Origin: Oleiharenicola sp.
Lineage (GTDB): Bacteria; Verrucomicrobiota; Verrucomicrobiia; Opitutales; Opitutaceae
Assembly: GCA_025363455.1 (NCBI GenBank)
Contig: JANYDW010000010.1
Coordinates: 1-64,000 of the forward strand
Direction: 5' to 3'
DNA: 64,000 nucleotides
Both the position numbers and the translations under genes were made by a program. The notes beneath the pieces were generated by a model. That model was not told the DNA's origin. It saw nothing but the letters and a program-made list of their open reading frames with translations, and searched no databases. Within the stretch, counting starts at the first letter, position 1. Each line of letters starts with the position of its first letter. Positions 38,903 to 48,173 of the stretch are shown here, one piece after another.

Positions 38903-39772
38903 ATGAATTCCATGACAGGATATGGCCGCGCGACTGCCGCCCTCGGCGAACTGACCCTGACGGTGCAGGTGGACTCGGTGAACCGTCGCGGGCTGGACTT
39001 GTCGCAAAATCTGCCCGACGAGTGGCAGGCCTTTGAACCGGCGGTGGGCGAGGCGGTGCGCAAGGTCGCCTTGCGCGGCAAGGTGCACGTGGCCGTCGAG
39101 GTCACGGGCAAAAACAACACCGGCCCGGCATGGGATGGAGCGGCGCTGTCGGCCACGCTGAAGCAGCTCGAGAAGGTGGCCAAGGCGCGGAAGGTCGCCT
39201 TTACCCCGACCACGGATTTGCTCTGGCAGATAGCCAGCGCGCAGCGGACAAGTTCCAAGCTGCCGGCTGACGAGGCAACGGGCAAGGTGCTGCTCAAGGC
39301 GCTTGGTATGGCCCTGCGCGGGCTGGCGGTCATGCGGGCCAAGGAGGGCGAGGCTCTGCTCGTCGATTTCCTCGGCCGATGGGAGAAGCTGCATGCCGGG
39401 ACCGAGGCCATTGCGCTACGGGCTCCGCAGATCAGCGGCACTTACCGGGAGCAGCTGATGCAGCGATTGCGGCAGGCCGGGCTCGAGCTGGACATCAACG
39501 ATGACCGTGTGCTGAAGGAAGTCGCGCTCTTTGCCGATCGCAGCGACATCACCGAGGAAATCACGCGGCTGCGGCACCATCTTACGCAGTTGAAAGATCT
39601 GCTGCGGGCGGAGGGCGAGATCGGCCGCAAGGCGGAATTTATTTTGCAGGAGATCGGGCGGGAGATCCACACCATCGGCAGCAAGGCCAACGACCTGCAG
39701 CTTTCCCAGCGCGTGATCGAGTTCAAGAACGAGCTGGAGCGGGTGAAGGAGCAGATCGCCAACGTCGAGTGA
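38903..39772 (+). CDS. yicC: YicC/YloC-family endoribonuclease
   Basis: The 289-aa product matches the YicC family: N-terminal SMTGYGRATA, SVNRRGLDLSQNLPDEW (about 30-46), and the C-terminal helical domain EEITRLRHHLTQLKDLL, GRKAEFILQEIGREIHTIGSK and KNELERVKEQIANVE. YicC proteins are reported as endoribonucleases that act on small RNAs in E. coli. The start at 38903 is followed three codons later by the usual M in MTGYGRA. A 7-bp-word repeat follows. Confidence 0.9.
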   Translation: MNSMTGYGRATAALGELTLTVQVDSVNRRGLDLSQNLPDEWQAFEPAVGEAVRKVALRGKVHVAVEVTGKNNTGPAWDGAALSATLKQLEKVAKARKVAFTPTTDLLWQIASAQRTSSKLPADEATGKVLLKALGMALRGLAVMRAKEGEALLVDFLGRWEKLHAGTEAIALRAPQISGTYREQLMQRLRQAGLELDINDDRVLKEVALFADRSDITEEITRLRHHLTQLKDLLRAEGEIGRKAEFILQEIGREIHTIGSKANDLQLSQRVIEFKNELERVKEQIANVE

Positions 39773-39786
39773 GCTGCGCTCACTCG

Positions 39787-39862
39787 ACGAAGTAACAAAT
39801 GCCAAGTATCAGGTACCAAGAAGGCCGGACCGCCTCCTGATACTTGCTACTTGATACTTTCC
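39787..39862. repeat. Inverted pair of 7-bp degenerate word arrays (ACTTGAT type) at the lspA end
   Basis: The left arm has units ACGAAGT, AACAAAT, GCCAAGT, ATCAGGT, ACCAAGA (39787-39821). The right arm has TCCTGAT, ACTTGCT, ACTTGAT, ACTTTCC (39835-39862). It lies between the convergent yicC and lspA genes; the last codons and stop of lspA (39847) are in the right arm. Confidence 0.75.
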
Positions 39863-40464
39863 TCTGGTCGTTCCGCCGGTTGGCGCAAGGACCAGAGGAT
39901 ATACCAGAACACCCCGACGCAGATGGCGCTATCGGCCACGTTGAAGGTCGGGTAGGTGTAGGCGCCGAAGTGGAAATCGAGAAAGTCTATGACATGGCCG
40001 TGAACGAGCCGGTCCACGAGGTTGCCGAGGATCCCGCTGCAGAGGAGGCCGAAGGCCGGTTGGGCGGCCGCCTGTTGCAGACCGAGGCTGTGCCGCCAGA
40101 TGAAGATGGCGACCAGGGTCCCCAGCGCGAGCAGGGCCAGCCAGATGCTTTGCCCGGAAAACATGCTCCACGCGGCGCCGGTGTTGCCGACATGAACGAG
40201 ATTCAGGAAGCCGGGGAAGATTTCAATCTGAGCGCCTGGACCGTAGCTGCCAAAGGCCAGCCGGGCCGTGATCATGGCCTTGGTGACCTGGTCGAGGATG
40301 AAGAATGCCACCGCAAACAGCCACAGGCGCCGGTAGGCCCAGATATTTACGATGTACGATTTATGATTTACGATTTCCGCAATATCGGAGCTGTCAGCCG
40401 GCACTTCACGGCGTGCCGGAGCCTGCTCTCGTTCCGATGGCGTCTGCGCAGGCATCGGCTTCAA
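39847..40464 (-). CDS. lspA: Lipoprotein signal peptidase
   Basis: LspA cuts the signal peptide of prolipoproteins in the membrane. The 205-aa product has four membrane segments, the GNLVDRLVHGHVIDFLDF motif (about 145-162) with the first catalytic Asp, and NVADSAI (about 174-180) with the second. The N-terminal ~40 residues include IVNHKSYIVN, which is encoded by a heptamer array (40345-40379), and the last residues ESIK come from another array; the family does not need either. It is the last gene of the ileS - dksA-like - lspA run. Confidence 0.9.
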   Translation of the reverse strand: MKPMPAQTPSEREQAPARREVPADSSDIAEIVNHKSYIVNIWAYRRLWLFAVAFFILDQVTKAMITARLAFGSYGPGAQIEIFPGFLNLVHVGNTGAAWSMFSGQSIWLALLALGTLVAIFIWRHSLGLQQAAAQPAFGLLCSGILGNLVDRLVHGHVIDFLDFHFGAYTYPTFNVADSAICVGVFWYILWSLRQPAERPEESIK

Positions 40465-40489
40465 TCGTCAATCGTAATTCGTAAATCGT
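40345..40489. repeat. Inverted pair of 7-bp degenerate word arrays (ATTTACG type) across the lspA start
   Basis: The first arm is five units, ATTTACG, ATGTACG, ATTTATG, ATTTACG, ATTTCCG (40345-40379). The second arm is CAATCGT, CAATCGT, AATTCGT, AAATCGT (40462-40489). The first arm is inside lspA coding sequence (residues about 29-39) and the second overlaps its start codon, with ~82 bp of coding sequence between them. Confidence 0.7.
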
Positions 40490-40496
40490 AACAGCC

Positions 40497-41447
40497 TCAC
40501 TCGTCGTCGCCGCCGCCGCTGGCGATTTTGCCGCCCTCTTCCTCGGTGCCGTCACCGAAGAGGCCGCCGCGCTGGATCGCGCGGTGGGAGTGGCGCTCGA
40601 CTTCCTTCTTGGCCTCGGCGGAATAACGGGTGAACGGGACGGCCAGGAGGCGTTCCTTGGCGATGGGCTTCTGGGTCGATTCGCAGATGCCGTAGGTACC
40701 GTCGTGCACGCGCTTGATGGCGGCCTCGATCTCGGCCAGGGCCTCCTGCTCGCCGGAGACGAGGCTGAGGGCGAAATCGCGGTCAAAGGTGTCGGTGCCG
40801 GCGTCAGCCATGTGCTGGCCATAGCCGGAGAGGTCGCCAGAGTCGTCCTTGGAGGACTTAAGCAGGGTTTCCTCGGTGTGTTCGCCGAGCTGGACCAGCA
40901 CATGGTGGCGCAGTTCGAGGAGCAGGCGGTAATAGCGGCGGTATTTGTCGGGCACTTCGGACTCGTCGATCATCGCGGCGCGCGGCTTCTTGCCCTTGGT
41001 CGGGTTGAACCCGAGGATGTCGGCGAGCGAAGCGGTCTTCACGTGGTGCGGCTTGTGCGGCTTCTCCAGATGGGCGACGTCCTGCGACTTGGCGACCGTG
41101 GCGGTCTTGGCGCCCGGTTTGCCGGTCTTGGCGGCCGATTCGATCTGCTTCTCGTTCTTCTTCGCGATCTCGCGGACCTCGTCGAGGGAGAACGCAATGG
41201 CCTTGGTGGGTGCCGCAGATTTGCGCTCGAGGAGCTTGCGCTTGATATCGGCGGTGGACATCGGGGGTTTGGAATTGGGCTTGGAAGCGGATTTGGCCGG
41301 GCCGGCCGGCGCCTTGGTGGCGACGGGCTTGGCCAGTGTTTTGGCCGGGACAGGTTTGGCGGGCGCGGCTTTCGCAGCGGGCTTGGTGGCCTTCGCGGGT
41401 TTGGCAGCGACCTTTTTCTTGGCGTGGGATTTCTTGCTCGTGGCCAT
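40497..41447 (-). CDS. DksA/TraR-like protein with long AK-rich N terminus, zinc Cys lost
   Basis: DksA-type proteins bind RNA polymerase in the secondary channel and adjust transcription with ppGpp. The 316-aa product has ~80 residues of Ala/Lys/Pro repeats, then a charged linker, a coiled-coil part (KYRRYYRLLLELRHHVLVQLGEHTEETLL, about 168-196) and the DksA-like C terminus with ALAEIEAAIKRVHDGTYGICESTQKPIAKERL (about 235-267). Only one Cys (in YGICE) of the usual four zinc ligands remains; the second pair is replaced by RYSAEAKK. Family membership is likely but zinc binding is not expected. Confidence 0.78.
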   Translation of the reverse strand: MATSKKSHAKKKVAAKPAKATKPAAKAAPAKPVPAKTLAKPVATKAPAGPAKSASKPNSKPPMSTADIKRKLLERKSAAPTKAIAFSLDEVREIAKKNEKQIESAAKTGKPGAKTATVAKSQDVAHLEKPHKPHHVKTASLADILGFNPTKGKKPRAAMIDESEVPDKYRRYYRLLLELRHHVLVQLGEHTEETLLKSSKDDSGDLSGYGQHMADAGTDTFDRDFALSLVSGEQEALAEIEAAIKRVHDGTYGICESTQKPIAKERLLAVPFTRYSAEAKKEVERHSHRAIQRGGLFGDGTEEEGGKIASGGGDDE

Positions 41448-41462
41448 AATCGGTAAATTGGG

Positions 41463-44312
41463 TTAAGAGTTAAGGGCTTCCGTGCACCGAGGGCAAACTT
41501 CTCCTTGCGGAGTTACTGACAAAGCGGGGACCCAGCGCCAGCAGCGCGGGCAGCGGACGGATCCGGCTTCCTTGGCGTGGCGGGGCGAGATAAGAACATC
41601 TGCCCCGTTGCCGGGTTCCAAGGTGACGGCGGAAACAATAAAGAACTCGGCCAGAGAATTGCGGTGTTTCTGCAGGACGGCGGAGGCGACATTGTCCGTC
41701 GGAATGGCAAAAGCGAGGACGGCGTCGAGGGATTTTCCGATGGTTCCGGCCTGACGGAGGGGTTCGAGGGTCTCGGTGGCCTTGGCCCGGAGCTTGAAAA
41801 GCTGCTCGAAATCGACGGCGAGGGCCGGATTGATCCAATCGGCCGGCGCCACGGGCCAATCTTGCAGGTGGACAGACTCATGGGAGTATTCCTGGCCGGT
41901 CTTGGCGTAACTCCACGCCTCGTCGGCTGTGAAGGTCAGGAAGGGGGCGAGGATCTTCGCCAAAGCGTCAAAAATGGCATGGATGGCGGTCTGGGAGGAG
42001 CGGCGCAGCGGGTGGTTGGCGCCCAGCGTGTAGAGCCGGTCTTTCAGGATATCGTGATAGACGGCCGACAAAGTGACCGAGCAGAACTGATTGCAGAGCT
42101 GGTAGACGCGGTGGAACTCATAGGCGTCGTAAGCCTTGGTGCACTCGTCAATGAGGACGGCGGTTTGGTGCAGCACCCAGCGGTCGAGGGCGTCCATCGA
42201 CGCGACCGGCATGGCATGCTTCGCGGGGTCGAAATCGAAGAGGGTGGAGAGCTGGAAGCGGAGCGTGTTGCGGAACAGCCGATAGGCCTCGCCGACGTTC
42301 TTCAGGATCTCGTCGTCCACCGGGATGTCGTCGCGGAAGTCCTGCGAGGCGATCCAGAGCCGGATGACATCGGCGCCGTGCTGGGCGATGTAGGCGTCGG
42401 CGGTCTGGGGCTTCTGGTAAGTCGAGCTCTTGGAGATTTTCTGGCGGTCCTTGTCGACGATGAAGCCGTGGGTGAGGACGGCTCTGTAGGGAGCGGCGCC
42501 GTGGGCGATGACGCTGCACCAGAGCGAGGACTGGAACCAGCCGCGGTGTTGGTCGCTTCCCTCGAGGTAAAGGTCGGCCGGCCACGAGGTGCCGCCCTGG
42601 CCGCGCTTGAGCACGGCGGCTTGGGTGGAACCGGAGTCGATCCAGACATCGAGCGTGTCACGGCCGCAGGTGAGTTCGGTCGCCGCCGGCCAGCCGGCGG
42701 GGAGTTTCACGCCGTCGAGGATCTGCGCGGCGGTGGCGTCGTACCAGAAGTTGGTGCCCTTGGTTGCGATCTTGTCGGCCACGGTGCGAATGACGCCAGC
42801 GTCGATGAAAGCTTTCTTGTCCGGACCGTAGAAGGCGATGATCGGGATGCCCCAAGAGCGCTGGCGGCTGATGCACCAGTCGGGCCGCGACTCGACGGCG
42901 CCGCGGATGCGGGCCTCGCCCCACGCGGGGATCCAGCCCTGCGTTTGCGCGATCTTGGTGATTTCGCCGAGGGCGATCTGGCGATGACCTGCCTTATCCA
43001 GTGATACGAACCACTGATCGACGGCGCGAAAGATGATCGGGGTCTTGGAGCGCCAGCAGTGCGGGTAGCTATGCGGATACTTGGCCTTGGCCAGCAGGGC
43101 GCCCTTGGCGGCGAGCAGCTTTAGCACGCCGAGATTAGCCGGCGCGGGCTTCTTGGCGGCGAGGTCTTCGACGGTCTCGAGCGTGGTCAAGCCGACGAGC
43201 TCGGCCGGCACGCGGCCGTCGTCGAGATATTTGCCGTCGTCACCGACCGGGCAGTAGATCTCCAGCTTGTACTTGAGGCCGGTGACATAGTCCTCCGCGC
43301 CGTGGCCCGGGGCGGTGTGAACGGCGCCGGTGCCGCTGTCGGTCGTGACGTAGTCGGCGAGCACAACCGGAGAAGCGCGGTCGATGAAAGGATGGCGGGC
43401 CTGGAGACCCTCGAGCTTGGCGCCGGGGACGGTGAGCACCACGGACGGCTGGGGATCGAGCTTGGCGGCGTTGGCGACGGAACCGAGCAGCGCCTGGGCG
43501 ACGATGAGGCGATCAGCGCCCACATCGGCGACCACGTAGTCCACCTCGGGATGCAGCGCGATCGCGAGATTGGCCGGGATCGTCCAGGGAGTGGTTGTCC
43601 AGATGACGATGTAGAGGGGTTTGTCGGTAGGCAGTCCGAACTTTTGTGCTTCGGCCACCGGCACGAGAAACTTCACCCAGATGGCGATCGAGGTGTGGTC
43701 CTTGTACTCGATCTCGGCCTCGGCGAGGGCGGTCTCGAAGGGAATGGACCAGTAAACGGGTTTCTTGCTGCGGTAGACGAGACCTTGTTCGACGAACGCG
43801 GCGAAGGTGCGGAGGACGTCGGCCTCGAACGCCGGGGCCTTGGTCTTGTACTCGTTCGCCCAGTCGGCGAGGACACCGATGCGTTTGAACTGGGCGGTCT
43901 GCTTGGTGATCCAGCTCTCGGAGAACTCGTCGCACTTGGCGCGCATCTGCGCGGTTGTGAGCGAGAGATTCTGGTCCTTGATTTCGCGCGAGACTTTCTG
44001 CTCGATCGGCAGGCCGTGGCAGTCCCACCCGGGCACGTAAGGCGTGCGGAAGCCGCGCATGGACTTGTAGCGGTTGACGAAGTCCTTGAGTGACTTGTTC
44101 AGCGCGGTGCCAATGTGAACGTCGCCGTTGGTGAAGGGCGGGCCGTCGTGGAGGACGAAAGCGGGGTTTCCAGCGCGTTTGGCCTGGATCTGAGCGTACA
44201 GACCGAGCTTTTCCCAGTGGGCGACCCGGCCCGGTTCGCGCTGGACCAGACCTGCCCGCATGGGGAAATCGGTCTTGGGCAACAGGAGCGTATCTTTCAG
44301 GTCTTGGGCCAT
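41463..44312 (-). CDS. ileS: Isoleucyl-tRNA synthetase
   Basis: Class I synthetase that charges tRNA-Ile and edits mischarged valine. The 949-aa product has HIGT in place of HIGH (66-69), the CP1 editing domain (about 200-400), KISKS (about 623) in place of KMSKS, an anticodon-binding domain and a C-terminal zinc ribbon with VRCPRCWRW and VCPRC (about 925-945). The ATG at 44312 is preferred over one 15 codons upstream. The downstream order dksA-like, lspA fits a conserved cluster. Confidence 0.96.
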   Translation of the reverse strand: MAQDLKDTLLLPKTDFPMRAGLVQREPGRVAHWEKLGLYAQIQAKRAGNPAFVLHDGPPFTNGDVHIGTALNKSLKDFVNRYKSMRGFRTPYVPGWDCHGLPIEQKVSREIKDQNLSLTTAQMRAKCDEFSESWITKQTAQFKRIGVLADWANEYKTKAPAFEADVLRTFAAFVEQGLVYRSKKPVYWSIPFETALAEAEIEYKDHTSIAIWVKFLVPVAEAQKFGLPTDKPLYIVIWTTTPWTIPANLAIALHPEVDYVVADVGADRLIVAQALLGSVANAAKLDPQPSVVLTVPGAKLEGLQARHPFIDRASPVVLADYVTTDSGTGAVHTAPGHGAEDYVTGLKYKLEIYCPVGDDGKYLDDGRVPAELVGLTTLETVEDLAAKKPAPANLGVLKLLAAKGALLAKAKYPHSYPHCWRSKTPIIFRAVDQWFVSLDKAGHRQIALGEITKIAQTQGWIPAWGEARIRGAVESRPDWCISRQRSWGIPIIAFYGPDKKAFIDAGVIRTVADKIATKGTNFWYDATAAQILDGVKLPAGWPAATELTCGRDTLDVWIDSGSTQAAVLKRGQGGTSWPADLYLEGSDQHRGWFQSSLWCSVIAHGAAPYRAVLTHGFIVDKDRQKISKSSTYQKPQTADAYIAQHGADVIRLWIASQDFRDDIPVDDEILKNVGEAYRLFRNTLRFQLSTLFDFDPAKHAMPVASMDALDRWVLHQTAVLIDECTKAYDAYEFHRVYQLCNQFCSVTLSAVYHDILKDRLYTLGANHPLRRSSQTAIHAIFDALAKILAPFLTFTADEAWSYAKTGQEYSHESVHLQDWPVAPADWINPALAVDFEQLFKLRAKATETLEPLRQAGTIGKSLDAVLAFAIPTDNVASAVLQKHRNSLAEFFIVSAVTLEPGNGADVLISPRHAKEAGSVRCPRCWRWVPALSVTPQGEVCPRCTEALNS

Positions 44313-44377
44313 GGAAATAAAAGCGCCGGACGCTACTCCACGCGGGGGGCGAGTCAAGGGGCTAGACCGACATTAAA

Positions 44378-44405
44378 ATTTTCGATTTTTGAGTCTCGAT
44401 TTTCG
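44378..44405. repeat. Array of four degenerate heptamers before ileS
   Basis: Units: ATTTTCG, ATTTTTG, AGTCTCG, ATTTTCG. Single arm; no inverse arm is seen. It lies upstream of the ileS start codon on the minus strand (about 65 bp away). Confidence 0.55.
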
Positions 44406-44449
44406 ATGGGGCAGACCGGCTGACCGGGCTGTCAGGCGGGGTTGCTTTC

Positions 44450-44500
44450 GTGGAGGGCCCGCGTCTCTGCGGGCCGGCTCGCAGGGACGCGAGCCCTCCA
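44450..44500. repeat. REPIN-type paired hairpin with swapped stem, GGAGGGCYCGC family
   Basis: The left arm is GGAGG-GCCCGC-GTCTCT-GCGGGC. The right arm, read in reverse, is GGAGG-GCTCGC-GTCCCT-GCGAGC. One C-G pair in one arm is a T-A pair in the other. It lies between the hemG end and the ileS leader. Confidence 0.75.
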
Positions 44501-44522
44501 AAGGAGCCATCGCAATTCCGCC

Positions 44523-45911
44523 CTACAGTTTCGCCGTGTAGGCGGTCGCTCGTTCGGCCAGTTTCCCGCCGCTTTTCACGCAATCGGGCACTGAAATGCC
44601 ATCGCGGGCGTTGCCGCCGATGAAGAGGCCCGCGTGGGCGTTCTCCAGTGCCGTGGCCTGTTCCTGCCAGCGTTCGTAGCCGGGCACATATTGCGGAATG
44701 GCTCGGGGCCAGAAGGTGTGGCGCATGAACACCGGCGCGCCGGTGGCGCCGACGAGTTCGCGCAAGTCGCGGTCGATCTTGGCCAGCAGTTGCTCGGGGG
44801 ACAGGCGGGCGTGGTCGGGTTGACGGCTGCCACCCGCGAAGATCGTCAGGCCGACGTGGCCATCCGGGGCCCGGCCGGGAAACAGGCTGGACGAAAACAG
44901 AATGCCGAGTACGTCGCGCTTCTCCAGCGCTGGGACGAGGCCGCCGAATCCGTCCAGCGGGTGCGCGATCTGCTCGCGCTTGTAGCCGAGGAAAAGCGAG
45001 GCCACGGGCGGGTGGGGGATGTTGTCGAGCGACGCGAGCGGACGTTCACCGAGGCTGCCGAAGATCAACGAGCCGAGCGCCGGGGCGGGCACGGCCAGAA
45101 GCACGGCATCGAACTCGGCGGTCTGGATCACGTTTAAGCGGTTCCAGATTATTTTCCACGGTTTGCCCGGGATGAGGCCCATGACGGTGGCGTCCGTTTG
45201 CAAGCTGCCCGCCGGCAGGCGCGCGGCCAGGGTGTCGGTGAGGGTTTGGAGCCCGCGCCGGAACGAGACGATGGGCGCCACGCCGGAACCGCCCGCGGCC
45301 TTCTTCGCCTTGCCGGCAGCCATCAGGCCGCGGATCAGGGAGCCGTGCGAACGCTCGGCCTGCCAGAGCATGGGGAAGGCGTGGCGGACGGAGAGCTTCT
45401 CGGGATCGCCCGCATAAATGCCGGCGATGAGAGGGTTCACTGCGTAGTCCACCAGCTCCTGTGTGAAGTGGGAGCGGACGAGCTCGGCGAGGCTGAGATC
45501 GGAGGTGCGGACGCGCGGTCTGGTGAACAGTTCGGTGAGGAGGGAGAGTTTGGTGCGGAGGCCGAAGAGCGGGGAGCCGAGCAGGGCGGGGGGCGAGGCG
45601 GGCACGGCCACGAACTTTCCGCCGCGGACGATGTAACGGCGTTTGGCCTGTGGGTTGGCGGGCACGAGTTCGGATTCCAAGCCGAGATCGGTCACGAGCT
45701 GCTTCAATTCGGGGGCGCCGTACTGGAGGGAGTTGGGGCCGGACTCGGTGAGCCAGCCGCCGTCGGCGACCGTGCGAATGGAGCCGCCGGGTTGGCTGGA
45801 GCGCTCCAGCACCGTCACCCGGACGCCTTGCTCGTGCAGGCGGTGTGCGGCGGTCAAGCCGGTGATGCCAGCCCCGACGATGGCGACGGATTTGGGCGAG
45901 GCGGCGCTCAC
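44523..45911 (-). CDS. hemG: Protoporphyrinogen oxidase, HemY type
   Basis: Oxygen-dependent FAD enzyme that oxidises protoporphyrinogen IX (or coproporphyrinogen III in some groups). The 462-aa product has the FAD-binding start IVGAGITGLTAAHRL (11-25), the second fingerprint ERSSQPGGSIRT (about 36-47), SGPNSLQ (about 57-63) and a C-terminal GLFIGGNARDGISVPDCVKSG (about 432-452). It is third in the hemF-hemE-hemG run. The symbol hemG is used here for this HemY-type enzyme. Confidence 0.9.
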   Translation of the reverse strand: MSAASPKSVAIVGAGITGLTAAHRLHEQGVRVTVLERSSQPGGSIRTVADGGWLTESGPNSLQYGAPELKQLVTDLGLESELVPANPQAKRRYIVRGGKFVAVPASPPALLGSPLFGLRTKLSLLTELFTRPRVRTSDLSLAELVRSHFTQELVDYAVNPLIAGIYAGDPEKLSVRHAFPMLWQAERSHGSLIRGLMAAGKAKKAAGGSGVAPIVSFRRGLQTLTDTLAARLPAGSLQTDATVMGLIPGKPWKIIWNRLNVIQTAEFDAVLLAVPAPALGSLIFGSLGERPLASLDNIPHPPVASLFLGYKREQIAHPLDGFGGLVPALEKRDVLGILFSSSLFPGRAPDGHVGLTIFAGGSRQPDHARLSPEQLLAKIDRDLRELVGATGAPVFMRHTFWPRAIPQYVPGYERWQEQATALENAHAGLFIGGNARDGISVPDCVKSGGKLAERATAYTAKL

Positions 45912-45925
45912 CGGGGAATTTGATT

Positions 45926-45991
45926 GAGGTAGGGACGGACCGCTGGGCCGTCCGTGTTTTCGCGGCGGGCCCAGCGGTCCCGCCCTACCTC
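45926..45991. repeat. REPIN-type paired hairpin with swapped stem, GTAGGGNCGG family
   Basis: The left arm is GTAGG-GACGG-ACCGCTGGG-CCGTC. The right arm, read in reverse, is GTAGG-GCGGG-ACCGCTGGG-CCCGC. The loop ACCGCTGGG is identical while the stem pairs are swapped. It lies between hemE and hemG. Confidence 0.8.
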
Positions 45992-46002
45992 TAAGATCGT
46001 AG

Positions 46003-47028
46003 TCATTTCCATGCCGTTACGGTCTCCACCAGTGCCTCCATGCACTCGATCTTCGCCTCAGGCATGATGCCGTGCCCGAGGTTGAAAATATGGCCGCGCG
46101 TCTCGCGCATGGTTTCGAGCAGGCGGGTAACCTCACGGCGCACGATTTCCGGGGTCGTGTTCATCAGGACCGGGTCGAGGTTGCCCTGGAGCGCAATGTT
46201 CGCGGGCACGAGCTTGCGCACGACACCCAGGTCGACGGTCCAGTCGACGCCCAGCACCTTCGCGCCGCTGAAGGCCATGTCGGTGAGCTGGGAGGAGGCA
46301 CCCTTGGCGTAGAGGATAACGGGAAAATCCCGCGGCAATGCGGCGATGATATCGCGCATCCAGCGCAACGAGGCGGCCTCGTAATCCTGTCCGGCGATGA
46401 TCCCGCCCCATGAGTCGAAGAGCTGGATGGCATCGGCACCGGCATTGATCTGCATCTGGAAATAGTCGATGAGGGCGGCGGTAAGTTTTTCCATCAACGC
46501 ATTGAAGAAGGATCGGTCGGTGTAGAAGAGCTGCTTGATGCGGCTGAAATCCTCCGAGCTGCCTCCCTCGACCATGTAGGTGGCGAGGGTCCAAGGGGCC
46601 CCGCCGAAGCCGAGCAGGGCCTTCTCGCCTTTCAGTTCGGCCTTCACCCGGGTCAGGGCCTGCGCAACGTAGTTGAGACGGGTCGTCAGGCCGGCAGGGT
46701 CGAGTTGGTCGAGTTGGGCGCGGTTCTCCAGCCGGAAATCCATGGCGATGCCGCCCTCGTCGCGGAACTTGTAGCCCTGGCCCAGGGCTTCGGGGATGAC
46801 GAGGATGTCCGAAAAGATGATGGCCGCATCGAGGGCGAAGCGACGCAGCGGCTGCAGGGTGACCTCGGCGGCGAGCTCGGGGGTCTTGACCATCTCGAGG
46901 AAAGACGACTTCGCCTTGAGGGCACGGTATTCCGGCAAATAGCGGCCGGCCTGGCGCATGACCCAGACGGGCGGTCGGTCGAGCGGCGCGCAGGCGCAGG
47001 CGGAGAGGAAGCGGGAGCGGGAATTCAA
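46003..47028 (-). CDS. hemE: Uroporphyrinogen decarboxylase
   Basis: HemE removes four carboxyl groups from uroporphyrinogen III. The 341-aa product has PVWVMRQAGRYLPEYR (20-35), FSDILVIPEALGQ (about 71-83), FGGAPWTLATYMVEGG (about 136-151) and QLFDSWGG (about 202-209), all family signatures. The length is standard. It is followed on the minus strand by hemG and preceded by hemF, with word-array and REPIN repeats in both gaps. Confidence 0.96.
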   Translation of the reverse strand: MNSRSRFLSACACAPLDRPPVWVMRQAGRYLPEYRALKAKSSFLEMVKTPELAAEVTLQPLRRFALDAAIIFSDILVIPEALGQGYKFRDEGGIAMDFRLENRAQLDQLDPAGLTTRLNYVAQALTRVKAELKGEKALLGFGGAPWTLATYMVEGGSSEDFSRIKQLFYTDRSFFNALMEKLTAALIDYFQMQINAGADAIQLFDSWGGIIAGQDYEAASLRWMRDIIAALPRDFPVILYAKGASSQLTDMAFSGAKVLGVDWTVDLGVVRKLVPANIALQGNLDPVLMNTTPEIVRREVTRLLETMRETRGHIFNLGHGIMPEAKIECMEALVETVTAWK

Positions 47029-47029
47029 G

Positions 47030-48162
<1,133 letters not shown>

Positions 48163-48173
48163 TCAAACCCCCC

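Noticed and set aside
37518-39772. A trp operon
   Set aside because: Only trpB is present; the next genes are yicC and lspA, so no operon is supported.
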